Shown here piece after piece: positions 23,057 to 31,078 of a stretch of DNA of 33,223 nucleotides (the stretch's first letter is position 1; the number at the start of each line of letters is the position of its first letter). This stretch comes from DATAXV01 sp036272915 (GTDB lineage: Bacteria; Chloroflexota; Dormibacteria; Dormibacterales; Dormibacteraceae): NCBI GenBank assembly GCA_036272915.1, contig DATAXV010000045.1:1-33223 (forward strand), given 5' to 3'. The notes beneath the pieces were generated by a model. That model ran no database searches. It saw nothing but the letters and a program-made list of their open reading frames with translations, and was not told the DNA's origin. A program made the translations under genes and the position numbers.

Positions 23057-24316
23057 TCAGGGCCTGACCACACCTCCGTCCCCGCGCCGGACCGTGGTCC
23101 AGGACCCGTGCAGGTCGTCCTCGGGATAGGGGTAGCGGGCGGCCGCCGCCTCGTCGACGTCGACGCCCAGGCCGGGCCGGTCGTTGGGCCAGAGCATGCC
23201 GTCGGTGACCTCGGGCGTGCCCGGGAAGACCTCGCGCGCCTGCTCGCTGAAGATGTGCTGCTCCTGGATGCCGAAGTTGGAGCTGGACAGGTCGAGGTGG
23301 AGGTTGGCGGCGTGGCCGACCGGGGAGACGTCGCCGGGGCCGTGCCAGGCGGTGCGCACCCCGAAGAGCTCGCCCGCCGCGGCCAGCTTCCGCGCCGGGG
23401 TGATGCCGCCGATGGTCGAGACGTGGACGCGGATGAAGTCGATCAGCCGCTCGGCGACCAGGGGCAGGTACTCGGCCGGGTTGACGAACAGCTCGCCCAT
23501 CGCGATCGGGATCGCCGACTGCTGGCGGAGCAGGCGGAACCAGCCGACGTCCTCCGGCGCCAGGGGGTCCTCGTAGAAGAAGAGGCGGTAGGGCTCGAGG
23601 TCCCGGGCCAGGCTGATCGTGTCGGGCGGGGCAATCCGCTCGTGCACGTCGTGGAGGAGCTCGACCTCCTCGCCCAGCTGGCTGCGCAGGTGCTCGAAGA
23701 GGCGGGGCGTGATCCGGCGGTAGGCGGGCCCGTCGAACCAGACCGCGTCGCTGGAAGGCGCGCCGTAGGTCTCGGAGTTGGGGATCGCCACCTGGGCGCG
23801 GACGTAGCGGTAGCCCTCGCCGATGTAGCGGCGGGCGTTCTCCACGACCTCGGCGAAGTCACGTCCGGAGGCGTGGGCGTAGAGGGGGGCGGCGCGCCGG
23901 CAGCGGCCGCCGAGCAGCTCGTACACGGGGAGACCGGCGATCTTGCCCTTGAGGTCCCAGAGCGCCTGGTCGACGCCGGAGAGGGCGTTGTGGAGGATGG
24001 GGCCGTTGCGCCAGTAGCTGCTCACGTGCACCGACTGCCAGATGTCCTCGATGTCGCCCGGGTTGCGTCCCCTGAGGAAGGGGTCGAGGTACTCGTTGAC
24101 GACCTGGACCACGGCGTCGGCGCGCTGGGTGAAGGTGGCGCAGCCGATGCCGTACAGGTCCGGCTCCGACGTCTCCACCTTGACCACGACCAGGCGTGTG
24201 CGCTCTGGCGCGGTCCGGATCGGGCGCACCCTCGTGATCCGCAGGCCGGCCATCCTGCCAACGCCGTCCCACGGTGCCTCCAGCCTGCTCCTGGTCCCCA
24301 CCTGCTCTTCTGGCAT
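23057..24316 (-). CDS. Enolase superfamily, mannonate dehydratase (ManD/RspA)-like
   Basis: A 419-residue barrel enzyme. ManD-group signatures are GVDQALWDLKGKIAGLPVYELLGG, LLHDVHERIAP (metal Asp and catalytic His), FFYEDPLAPED (metal Glu), IAMGELFVNP (metal Glu), RVHVSTIGGITPARKLAA and TAWHGPGDVSPVGHAANLH. Family members dehydrate D-mannonate or D-gluconate, or have little known activity; sequence alone does not decide. GAGGAGG lies 5 nt before ATG 24316; a GTG at 24331 is in frame but would cover that site. It precedes the AraC-type regulator. No uronate isomerase or kinase gene is nearby. Confidence 0.88.
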   Translation of the reverse strand: MPEEQVGTRSRLEAPWDGVGRMAGLRITRVRPIRTAPERTRLVVVKVETSEPDLYGIGCATFTQRADAVVQVVNEYLDPFLRGRNPGDIEDIWQSVHVSSYWRNGPILHNALSGVDQALWDLKGKIAGLPVYELLGGRCRRAAPLYAHASGRDFAEVVENARRYIGEGYRYVRAQVAIPNSETYGAPSSDAVWFDGPAYRRITPRLFEHLRSQLGEEVELLHDVHERIAPPDTISLARDLEPYRLFFYEDPLAPEDVGWFRLLRQQSAIPIAMGELFVNPAEYLPLVAERLIDFIRVHVSTIGGITPARKLAAAGELFGVRTAWHGPGDVSPVGHAANLHLDLSSSNFGIQEQHIFSEQAREVFPGTPEVTDGMLWPNDRPGLGVDVDEAAAARYPYPEDDLHGSWTTVRRGDGGVVRP

Positions 24317-24379
24317 CGACGCCTCCTCCACGTTCTCGGTTGCCGGGGCCCGTCTCTGATTCGACGATACTCCCGGCGG

Positions 24380-24898
24380 CTACTGGCCCGTCCGGCCGTC
24401 GATCCGCTCGCGGATGAGGTCGAGATGGCCGCAGTGACGCGCCGTCTCCTCGACCATGTGGGCGAGCGCGTAGCGGAGGTTGAAGTCGACGTCCTCGCCG
24501 CGGGAGCCGTCGTCCAGGCCGGCGGCCGTCGTCACCCGCCGCGATCGCTCGCACTCGTCCAGGTAGGCCCGGACGAGGCCGGCCAGGGTGTCCCCCGGTT
24601 CGATCGGGAAGCCGCCGTGCGGATCCTCCGGCGTCCACGGCCAGGGCAGGTTCTCGCCGGCGAAGTCGATGCTGAACCAGAAGCGCTCGACCGCGGTCAG
24701 GTGCTTGACCAGCCCGGCCGGGGTCAGCGTCGAGGGCGGCACCGGGGCCGAGAAGGCCTGCTCGTCGCTGAGGCCGGCGACCTTGTTCACCACCGTCGCC
24801 CGGAGGAAGTCGAGCAGGCCGGTCAGCGTCTCCCGCTCGCCTCCCCTCTCCCCGGGCCGGACCCGCTCCACCGGCGAGACCCCGCCGTCCCGGGTCAT
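24380..24898 (-). CDS. DinB/DUF664 family protein
   Basis: A 172-residue four-helix-bundle protein of the DinB/YfiT-like group (DUF664). The metal-binding histidines are in LVKHLTAVERFWF and in HMVEETARHCGHLDLIRE. It also has the typical PSTLTPAGLVKHL lead-in and WPWTPEDPHGGF. Related proteins are thiol transferases (mycothiol or bacillithiol dependent); activity here is not known. The ATG at 24898 overlaps the stop of the LLM oxidoreductase by 4 nt (ATGA), so the two are coupled. Confidence 0.88.
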   Translation of the reverse strand: MTRDGGVSPVERVRPGERGGERETLTGLLDFLRATVVNKVAGLSDEQAFSAPVPPSTLTPAGLVKHLTAVERFWFSIDFAGENLPWPWTPEDPHGGFPIEPGDTLAGLVRAYLDECERSRRVTTAAGLDDGSRGEDVDFNLRYALAHMVEETARHCGHLDLIRERIDGRTGQ

Positions 24899-25764
24899 GC
24901 CAGCGCCTCCCTGGCCGCCGGCACCACCTCGCGAATGAACCGCGCGATCTGGGCCTCGTGATCGTCCAGCGGCCAGAAGACGAAGGCGTTCATCCCGCGT
25001 TCGGTGGCCAGGTCGCGCAGCGTCTCCACCCAGCGCTCGACCGGGCCTTCGAGCGGTCGGTCGGGGCCGCCGACGGTCCCCATGACGTTGTAGAGGCGGG
25101 TGATGGCGCCAGGGTCCCGGCCCGCCTCCCGCGCCGCCCCGTCGATGATCCGGTTCAGGCCCGGGAGCTCCTCGGCCGGCATGTAGGAGGAGGAGACGCT
25201 CCACCCGTCCGCCTTCTCGCCGAGCAGGCGGAGCGCCCGGGGACCGCGGACCCCCAGCCAGATCCCGATCTCGTGGGCCGGACGCGGGCCGGGCTCGACC
25301 CTGGGCAGGCTGTAGTGGGCGCCCTCGAACGCGTAGGGCTTGGCCGCCCAGCTGTGGCGGAGGACGTCGATCGCCTCCGCCATCGCCTCGCGGGCCTGGC
25401 CGGTGGTGCGGCGGGGTCCGCCCATGCCGGCGATGGCGTCGCCGTTCCGCTCGGAGCCGGCGCCGAGGCCGAGCTCGAAGCGGCCCTGGCTGAGCCGGTC
25501 GATCGTCGCCGCCTGCTTGGCCAGCATCGCCGGCGGACGGAGCGGCAGGTTGGCGACGTTGGGAAACAGGTGCACCCGGCCGGTGCGCGCCGCGATCGAG
25601 GTGATCAGGGTGAGGGTGTCGACGAAGCCCTGGATGTAGGGGTGGTCCTGGATCCCGATCAGGTCGATGCCCTCGGAGTCGGCCAGCTTGGCGAGCCGGA
25701 AGGCCTCATCCAGCCGGCGGCCGGCGGGGTCGATGTTGATGCCGAACCGAACGGGCTCTGTCAC
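24895..25764 (-). CDS. LLM class flavin-dependent oxidoreductase
   Basis: A 289-residue luciferase-like barrel protein. Segments RFGINIDPAGRRLDEAFRLA, GIDLIGIQDHPY, NLPLRPPAMLAKQAATIDRL, GRFELGLGAGSE and IGIWLGVRGPRALRLLGEKADGW are characteristic of FMN- or F420-dependent family members. The FPNVANLPLRPP strand in place of a bulky motif resembles F420-type enzymes, but cofactor choice is uncertain. GGAG lies 9 nt before the GTG at 25764; another GTG at 25773 is less well placed. It is divergent from the acyl-CoA-dehydrogenase-like gene with 90 bp between, and coupled to DinB/DUF664. Confidence 0.88.
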   Translation of the reverse strand: MTEPVRFGINIDPAGRRLDEAFRLAKLADSEGIDLIGIQDHPYIQGFVDTLTLITSIAARTGRVHLFPNVANLPLRPPAMLAKQAATIDRLSQGRFELGLGAGSERNGDAIAGMGGPRRTTGQAREAMAEAIDVLRHSWAAKPYAFEGAHYSLPRVEPGPRPAHEIGIWLGVRGPRALRLLGEKADGWSVSSSYMPAEELPGLNRIIDGAAREAGRDPGAITRLYNVMGTVGGPDRPLEGPVERWVETLRDLATERGMNAFVFWPLDDHEAQIARFIREVVPAAREALA

Positions 25765-25854
25765 GTTCGTCACTCCTGGTGCTGCGGACGGCTCCGAGGG
25801 GTCTACGATCCCACGCCCGGCGGCGCGGCGGATGGCGGGCGCCGCCGCTCTGGC

Positions 25855-26958
25855 ATGATGCGGATGGTGGCCGAGAGCGATCTCACCAAGCACGGTCCCG
25901 GCTTCGACCTGCCCGACCATCCCCTCGTCGACGCCGCCCGGCGGGTGGCGGACGAGGTTCTGGAGCCGGCGGCGAGCGCGGTTGACGAGCAGGGCGTTCC
26001 CCCCTCCCACCTCCGCGCCCTGGCCGCCGCCGGGCTGTTCGGGCTGGAGGCGCCGGAGGAAGGCGGGCCCCTCCCCCGTCCGGTGGTCCGTGGCGTGGTC
26101 GAGGTCCTGGCCGGCGCCGACGCCACCACCTGGCTGGTCTGGGCGCAGCACCACGGCCCGGTGCGGGCGCTGGCCCAGTCGAGCAGCTCGCTTCGGGAGG
26201 AGCTCCTGCCCGAGCTCACCAGCGGTAGCCAGATCGCCGGCATCGCCTTCTCCCACCTGCGCCGCTTCCCGGCCCGTCCGGTGACCGCCGAGCAGGTGGA
26301 GGGCGGCTGGCGCTTCGACGGCGACACCCCCTGGTACACCGGCTGGGGGCTGAACCAGTGGCTCATGCTGGCCGGCGCGACGGCCGGCGGCGAGGTCGTG
26401 TTCGTGCTCACTGAGGCACTGGAGCGGGAGGGCATGTCGGCCAGCCCTCTGCGTCTGGCGGCGATGCAGGGCAGCCACACCGTGCGGCTCTCGTTCCGAG
26501 GTCTCGAGGTGCCCGAGGACCGGGTCCTCATCCGGCGGAGCTTCGATGGTTGGGCGGCGCAGGATCGGGTCGGCACGGCCAACGTCAATCCCGCCTGCTT
26601 CGGCCTGACCAGGACCGCGATCCGGCTCTTGGCGGGACGCGCTCGCGAGGCCGGCGATGCCGTCGACCGGTGCGCGCACCGGCTCGCCGAGCGCTTCGTC
26701 GCCGTGCGCGAGGAGGCCTACCGGCTGATCGACGAGGTTCCCGCCGAGGAGGCGATCGAGCGGCGGCTCGCGGTCAGGGCCGAGGCCCTGGAGGCGATGG
26801 TCGACGCGACCACGGCGCTGGTCACCGCCAGCGCAGGCGCCGGGATGGCGTCATCATCGCCGGCGCAGCGCCTGGCCCGCGACGCGCTGTTCCTCGTCGT
26901 TCAGGCCCAGACGCCCGCCGTCCGCAACGCGACCCTGGACCGGATCACCCGCCGCTGA
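25855..26958 (+). CDS. Acyl-CoA dehydrogenase-like flavoprotein
   Basis: A 367-residue protein with the ACAD three-part layout. The N-terminal helices are HPLVDAARRVADEVLEPAAS and LRALAAAGLFGLEAPEEGG. The middle beta domain is IAGIAFSHLRR, GWRFDGDTPWYTGWG and SHTVRLSFRGLEVPEDRVL. C-terminal helices start near ACFGLTRTAIRLLAGRA. The usual catalytic Glu region in the last bundle is not clear, and the C-terminus is short, so it may be a monooxygenase-type (HpaB/DszC-like) or hydroxylase relative rather than a true dehydrogenase. ATG 25855, 25858 and 25864 are all in frame. Divergent from the LLM gene; ends 3 nt before the convergent membrane protein. Confidence 0.8.
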   Translation: MMRMVAESDLTKHGPGFDLPDHPLVDAARRVADEVLEPAASAVDEQGVPPSHLRALAAAGLFGLEAPEEGGPLPRPVVRGVVEVLAGADATTWLVWAQHHGPVRALAQSSSSLREELLPELTSGSQIAGIAFSHLRRFPARPVTAEQVEGGWRFDGDTPWYTGWGLNQWLMLAGATAGGEVVFVLTEALEREGMSASPLRLAAMQGSHTVRLSFRGLEVPEDRVLIRRSFDGWAAQDRVGTANVNPACFGLTRTAIRLLAGRAREAGDAVDRCAHRLAERFVAVREEAYRLIDEVPAEEAIERRLAVRAEALEAMVDATTALVTASAGAGMASSSPAQRLARDALFLVVQAQTPAVRNATLDRITRR

Positions 26959-26961
26959 GGA

Positions 26962-28857
26962 TCACCCCTCGATCAGCTCGGTGCGGTCGATGCGGTTCTC
27001 CTCACCATCCTTCTCCGCGGCCGCCTTGTCGCCACGGCGCCGGAGCCAGCCGGCGAGGCCGGCGACGAAGAAGGTCAGCAGCAGGGCCGATCCCATGCGG
27101 AGGATGCCGAACTGGGGCCAGCTGTCGCTGTCGAAGACGAGGCCCAGGCCCCTGCCGAACTCCTGCTGGCTGGTGGCGGAGAAGAGCACTGCGGTCGCCA
27201 CCAGCATCGTGTAGCCGAAGTAGATGAGGACGCGGGAATGGCGGGGCATGTGGCGGCCGTGGATGTTGGTCACCGCCTCGCCCGACATGGCCACGTCCCA
27301 GAGCAGCGCGATCAGGAGCACCGCCGCCTGGACGCTGGTGAACTCGTCGCTGGCGTTGAGGGCGGTCTGGAAGACGCCGTCGTGCAGGAACCAGATCCCG
27401 AGCAGCCCGATGAGCAGGGTCAGCACCAGCCGCAGCGGCACCTGGTGGCGGACGACACGGCCGGTGACGACGAGGAAGAGGGCGTAGACGACCGCGGCCG
27501 CCGCGACCGTCATCCGCAGGCTGGTCATGGTGATCGGTATCACCCAGTCGGGGAGGGGGTGTCCGAGGACCAGGCCGCCCAGGTAGTGCGCGCCCTCGCC
27601 GAAGTCGAAGAGGGCGCAGAGGGCGACGAACAGCGCTCCGGTCGCGAACTGTCCGCCGCGCCGCGCCAGCCAGACGCAGAAGGCCACGACCGGGATCCAG
27701 ACGAAGACCAGGGTGAAGTCGGCCTCGGCCAGCAGCTCGCTGGACGGGATGTCGCCACGAACCAGGTGAACGCCGATCACGGTGCCTCCGGTCAGGATCC
27801 CGTAGCCGAAGAGGGCGGCGATGACCAGGCTCCAGAAGGGGACCTCGGCCTCGGGCCGGCGCCGGATGGCGAGGTGGGCGCAGACGCCCATCAGGGCCAG
27901 GACGACGATGCTGGGGACGGCCTCGGTCAGCGCCCAGTGGAGCGTGTTCGCCTGCACGGTCTGGACGACGACGGCGGCGCCGACCCCGGCGACGGCGAGT
28001 GCCATCAGCCAGGGGCCGAAGCGACCGGTGCCGGTGTGGACGGCGGCGGAGATCCGGGCGCCGACCACCTGCGACCACTCGGTGAAGTCGGTGCCGGCCA
28101 GGTAGAGGACCGGGATCAGCAGCCACTCCAGCCAGAAGAGCTGGCTGTCGACGACGAGCTGGAAGTTCAGCCCGTGCATCTGGATGCCGCCGCCGAGCAG
28201 GACCAGGTACTCGACGATGATGACGGCGAGGTAGAAGAGGTAGGTGGGGACCTTCAGCCGGTGGCGGTGATGGAGGTGGGGCCGGGAGCGATCGTGCGCG
28301 CGGTCGACCAGCCACATGGCGATGGCCATCGCCCAGACCACCGCCAGCAGGATGATCGCCCCCCCGAAGAGGCACATCGCCGGGATCGCCTGGGCCCAGA
28401 GGCCCTCGGTGAACCCTGCCTGGACCAGCCCCGAGTCGATCGACCAGAGCGTCTGCATGGAGACGGCGACGGTAAACGTGAACAGGGCGAGGAGCAGGAA
28501 GCGGACCAGGGCGTGCGCGTGGAGGGCCCCGCCGAGCAGGTAGGACCAGGCCACGGCGAGGAAGGTCCCGCTGGCGATGACCATGGGCAGGCTCATCGGC
28601 CCGGCGGCGCCGGGCAGGCCGCTCAGGACCAGGAGCAGCGCGCACAGGACCACGACCACCATCGCACCGAGGGTGAGCATCGCCAGACCCCGGTCCATGG
28701 TCCCGAGGCGGATGACCTTGTCGCGGAAGGCCGTGCCCAGGCCGAGGACCTCCTCGACCTCATCGCGGACGTGCTCCCTCCCGCTCTCGGCTACCGGTTC
28801 GGTCTCGGCTGCCGGGCCCTCCGGCGGGGTGGGATGAACGGGGTCTGGCACTCTCAC
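26962..28857 (-). CDS. Large polytopic membrane protein of unknown function
   Basis: A 631-residue protein I cannot place in a family. After a charged cytoplasmic tail of about 55 residues (VRDEVEEVLGLG) there are roughly 14-16 membrane helices, for example LTLGAMVVVVLCALLLVLSG, AIILLAVVWAMAIAMWLVD and MTVAAAAVVYALFLVVTG. A His-rich cytoplasmic loop, RPHLHHRHRLK, lies near residue 200. Acidic residues occur within or next to helices (QLFWLEWLLIP, LLWDVAMSGE). The C-terminus is charged (EENRIDRTELIEG). No transporter or enzyme signature is seen. The GTG at 28857 has GGAGG 4 nt upstream; a GTG two codons later is equally possible. Its neighbours do not suggest a pathway. Confidence 0.8.
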   Translation of the reverse strand: MRVPDPVHPTPPEGPAAETEPVAESGREHVRDEVEEVLGLGTAFRDKVIRLGTMDRGLAMLTLGAMVVVVLCALLLVLSGLPGAAGPMSLPMVIASGTFLAVAWSYLLGGALHAHALVRFLLLALFTFTVAVSMQTLWSIDSGLVQAGFTEGLWAQAIPAMCLFGGAIILLAVVWAMAIAMWLVDRAHDRSRPHLHHRHRLKVPTYLFYLAVIIVEYLVLLGGGIQMHGLNFQLVVDSQLFWLEWLLIPVLYLAGTDFTEWSQVVGARISAAVHTGTGRFGPWLMALAVAGVGAAVVVQTVQANTLHWALTEAVPSIVVLALMGVCAHLAIRRRPEAEVPFWSLVIAALFGYGILTGGTVIGVHLVRGDIPSSELLAEADFTLVFVWIPVVAFCVWLARRGGQFATGALFVALCALFDFGEGAHYLGGLVLGHPLPDWVIPITMTSLRMTVAAAAVVYALFLVVTGRVVRHQVPLRLVLTLLIGLLGIWFLHDGVFQTALNASDEFTSVQAAVLLIALLWDVAMSGEAVTNIHGRHMPRHSRVLIYFGYTMLVATAVLFSATSQQEFGRGLGLVFDSDSWPQFGILRMGSALLLTFFVAGLAGWLRRRGDKAAAEKDGEENRIDRTELIEG

Positions 28858-28970
28858 ATGTCCTCCGGCGTGGGCCCCGCGGTCGGGGAGGGCGGCCTCG
28901 CCGTTCTATCACAACGGTCATGTCCCGAGCTCGGGTCTATCGCCCAGAGTCGCTCGGGACGGCGAGCCGG

Positions 28971-29477
28971 TCAGTCGCCGGCCAGCTCCGACCAGAAGCG
29001 GATGAACTCGCGCTCGTGGGCGATACCCGCCTCCAGCGTCTGCCGCTGCCCGACCGGCTCGTCACCGCAGATCTCGCGGATCCGCTGATACTCGGCGAGC
29101 TTCTCCCGGTGGGCGTCGCACTGGATCCCGGCGATGATCCTGGGGTCGGCGCCGAAGAAGAGCTTGAGGAGCGATTCGTCGCGCAGCTCGGGAAGGTTCC
29201 CGCTCGGCGCGGCTCGCCAGGCATCGAGGGCGCCGCGCCCCCTGTCCGTCAGCCGGTAGGTCTTGCGGCGCAGCCCGTCGGGCTCCTGCTCCCGCTCCAG
29301 ATATCCCCCGCTGACCAGCCTGTCCGGCTCCGCGTACAGCGCCGAGCGCGGCACCGACCAGAAGTTGCCGACCGACTCGGCCGCTCTCGCCGTCAGCTCA
29401 TACGGCGTCCCCTCCGCCTCCTCGAGAAGTCCGAGCACGATGAAGGAGGTCGGGGTCAGTCGCGCCATGCCGTCCAT
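28971..29477 (-). CDS. PadR family transcriptional regulator
   Basis: A 168-residue regulator. The PadR winged helix spans residues 7-85 (TPTSFIVLGLLEEAEGTPYEL, FWSVPRSALYAEPDRLVSGGYL, RRKTYRLTDRGRGALDAW). A C-terminal helical Vir-like domain ends IAHEREFIRFWSELAG. PadR proteins usually repress adjacent genes in response to phenolics, drugs or lipophilic compounds. ATG 29477 and ATG 29468 are both possible. A 13-bp palindrome overlaps the first of them, which suggests autoregulation. It is divergent from the carotenoid oxygenase gene, its probable target. Confidence 0.9.
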   Translation of the reverse strand: MDGMARLTPTSFIVLGLLEEAEGTPYELTARAAESVGNFWSVPRSALYAEPDRLVSGGYLEREQEPDGLRRKTYRLTDRGRGALDAWRAAPSGNLPELRDESLLKLFFGADPRIIAGIQCDAHREKLAEYQRIREICGDEPVGQRQTLEAGIAHEREFIRFWSELAGD

Positions 29478-29484
29478 TATGGAC
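29472..29484. promoter_or_regulatory. Candidate PadR operator over the padR start
   Basis: GTCCATTATGGAC, a perfect 6-1-6 palindrome. Its CCATTATGG core recurs at 29551-29559 next to the divergent gene. It covers the padR ATG at 29477. Confidence 0.6.
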
Positions 29485-29518
29485 GGTCAAGCGTAGACGG
29501 ATATGCAATAATCCACGT

Positions 29519-29539
29519 TGGACCGTATGTGTTGGTCCA
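29519..29539. promoter_or_regulatory. Candidate PadR operator, central inverted repeat
   Basis: TGGACC, 9-nt spacer, GGTCCA. The half-sites resemble those of the flanking palindromes (TGGAC/GTCCA), suggesting a second binding mode of the same protein midway between the two genes. Confidence 0.5.
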
Positions 29540-29548
29540 TCCACCTCA

Positions 29549-29561
29549 GACCATTATGGAG
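29549..29561. promoter_or_regulatory. Candidate PadR operator over the carotenoid oxygenase ribosome binding site
   Basis: GACCATTATGGAG contains the same CCATTATGG core as 29472-29484. It merges with the GGAGG ribosome binding site (29558-29562), 7 nt before ATG 29570, so a bound repressor would block both transcription and ribosome access on the DNA-coupled transcript. Confidence 0.5.
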
Positions 29562-29569
29562 GGACATCG

Positions 29570-30982
29570 ATGACCCACGCGACGAGCGGCACAGACACCG
29601 ACCACCGGCTCGGCTTCCAGTCCCTCACCGAGGAGGTCAGCGCCAGGCCGCTGACCGTGGAGGGCACACTTCCCGACTGGCTCTCCGGCTCGCTGATCCG
29701 GGTGACGCCGGCCGGCCTGGAGCCGACGGGCCTCCCCGTCCGCCACTGGTTCGATGGCATGGCCATGCTCAACGCGTTCTTCTTCGACGCCGGAGGCGTC
29801 ACCTATGCCAACCGCTACCTCGACACCGACGCCCGGCGCAGCGCCGAGGGCACGCCGCCTCGGATGTACGGCGGCTTCGCCACCGATCCCTGCCGGTCGA
29901 TCTTCCGCCGGGTCACCACGACCTTCTCCCCCCCACCCGGCGACAACACCAACGTCAACCTGGTCCGGCTGGGCGACGAATACCTGGCCATGACCGAGTC
30001 GCAGGCGCCCGTCATCTTCGACTCGCGAACATTGGAGACGCGGGGCCACGGACCGAGCGCTCCCGGCCAGACGACGACGGCCCACCCCCACGCCGACTTC
30101 GCCCGCAACCTGCTCCTCAACCACGCCGCGGCCATGGGCCCGCGCAGCAGCTACCGCATATTCAGCCGCGCGCCGGGCGAGCAGCCCCGGATCCTCGGCG
30201 AGATCCCGGTCAAGGAGCCGGGGTACATGCACAGCTTCGCCCTGACCGAGCGATACGTGGTCCTGGTCGAGTTCCCCCTCCTCGTCAACCCCCTCGACCT
30301 CGCCGTGCGACGCCGATCCTTCATCGAGAGCTTCCGCTGGCTCCCGGAGCGGGGCACCCGATTCCTGGTCGTGGAGCGCGAGAGCGGGCGGCTGGTCAGG
30401 GAGGCGAGCACCGACGCCTTCTTCGCCTTCCACCACGTCAACGCCTTCGAGCGCGACGGCGAGCTGGTCGTCGACCTCTGCGCCTATGCCGACCCGACGA
30501 TCATCGACGCTCTCTACCTGGAGCCGCTCCGCGCCGGACGGCGGGTGCCGCGAAGCACCCTCTGCCGCTTCCGGGTCTCCCTGGACCGCGATCAGATGAG
30601 CCGTGAGGAGGTCTCATCGGAACCGGTCGAGCTGCCCCGGATCGCCTACGGACGCCGCAACGGCAGCCCCTACCAGTTCGCCTACGGCGCCGGCTTCCAC
30701 GACTCCGCCAGCCTCTGGTTCGATCAGCTGGTCAAGGTCGACACCGTCGACGGGTCGCACCACACCTGGCACGAGGAGGGCTGCTACCCGGGAGAGCCCG
30801 TCTTCGGGTCCGCGCCCGGCACCGACGCTGAGGACGCGGGCGTGCTGCTCTCGGTCGTCCTCGACTCCCGACAGGGTGCCTCCTTCCTGCTCGTCCTCGA
30901 CGCCGCCTCGATGACGGAGGTGGCCCGGGCCCGCGCGCCCCACGTGATCACGTTCGGCTTCCACGGCCAGTACTTCCGCTGA
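29570..30982 (+). CDS. Carotenoid oxygenase (RPE65/CCD family)
   Basis: A 470-residue member of the seven-bladed-propeller carotenoid cleavage dioxygenase family. Four iron-ligand histidines are visible: His172 in TTAHPHADF, His221 in YMHSFALT, His288 in FAFHHVNAF and His465 in FGFHGQYFR at the very end. Other marks are GSLIRVTPAG, HWFDGMAMLNAFFF and the second-shell Glu in LVEFPL. Such enzymes split carotenoid or stilbene double bonds with O2 and Fe(II). The length is normal. GGAGG lies 7 nt before ATG 29570. It is divergent from padR with a shared operator region, so expression is probably induced by a ligand of PadR, perhaps an apocarotenoid or phenolic compound (inference). Confidence 0.93.
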   Translation: MTHATSGTDTDHRLGFQSLTEEVSARPLTVEGTLPDWLSGSLIRVTPAGLEPTGLPVRHWFDGMAMLNAFFFDAGGVTYANRYLDTDARRSAEGTPPRMYGGFATDPCRSIFRRVTTTFSPPPGDNTNVNLVRLGDEYLAMTESQAPVIFDSRTLETRGHGPSAPGQTTTAHPHADFARNLLLNHAAAMGPRSSYRIFSRAPGEQPRILGEIPVKEPGYMHSFALTERYVVLVEFPLLVNPLDLAVRRRSFIESFRWLPERGTRFLVVERESGRLVREASTDAFFAFHHVNAFERDGELVVDLCAYADPTIIDALYLEPLRAGRRVPRSTLCRFRVSLDRDQMSREEVSSEPVELPRIAYGRRNGSPYQFAYGAGFHDSASLWFDQLVKVDTVDGSHHTWHEEGCYPGEPVFGSAPGTDAEDAGVLLSVVLDSRQGASFLLVLDAASMTEVARARAPHVITFGFHGQYFR

Positions 30983-30998
30983 CACCGGATCGGCAGGC

Positions 30999-31037
30999 GG
31001 CCCCCGCCCGGCTCCCCTCGGGCCGTGGCTGGGGGCC
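30999..31037 (+). terminator. Hairpin after the carotenoid oxygenase gene
   Basis: Outer stem GGCCCCC (30999-31005) with GGGGGCC (31031-31037); inner stem GCCCG with CGGGC (31019-31023) and an 8-nt loop. It begins 16 nt after the stop. No T-run follows, so it is at best a non-canonical terminator of the kind common in high-GC genomes. Confidence 0.4.
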
Positions 31038-31078
31038 TCGGGGCGGCGGTGAGCCCTCGGATCGTAGGATCGGCGAAC

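Noticed and set aside
23033..24961. Plus-strand open frame of about 640 codons
   Set aside because: Antisense of the ManD-like gene and DinB gene; no start context and no domain.
27238..29088. Plus-strand open frame of about 616 codons
   Set aside because: Antisense of the polytopic membrane protein; its Asp/Glu/Gln/His-rich text is the complement of hydrophobic codons.
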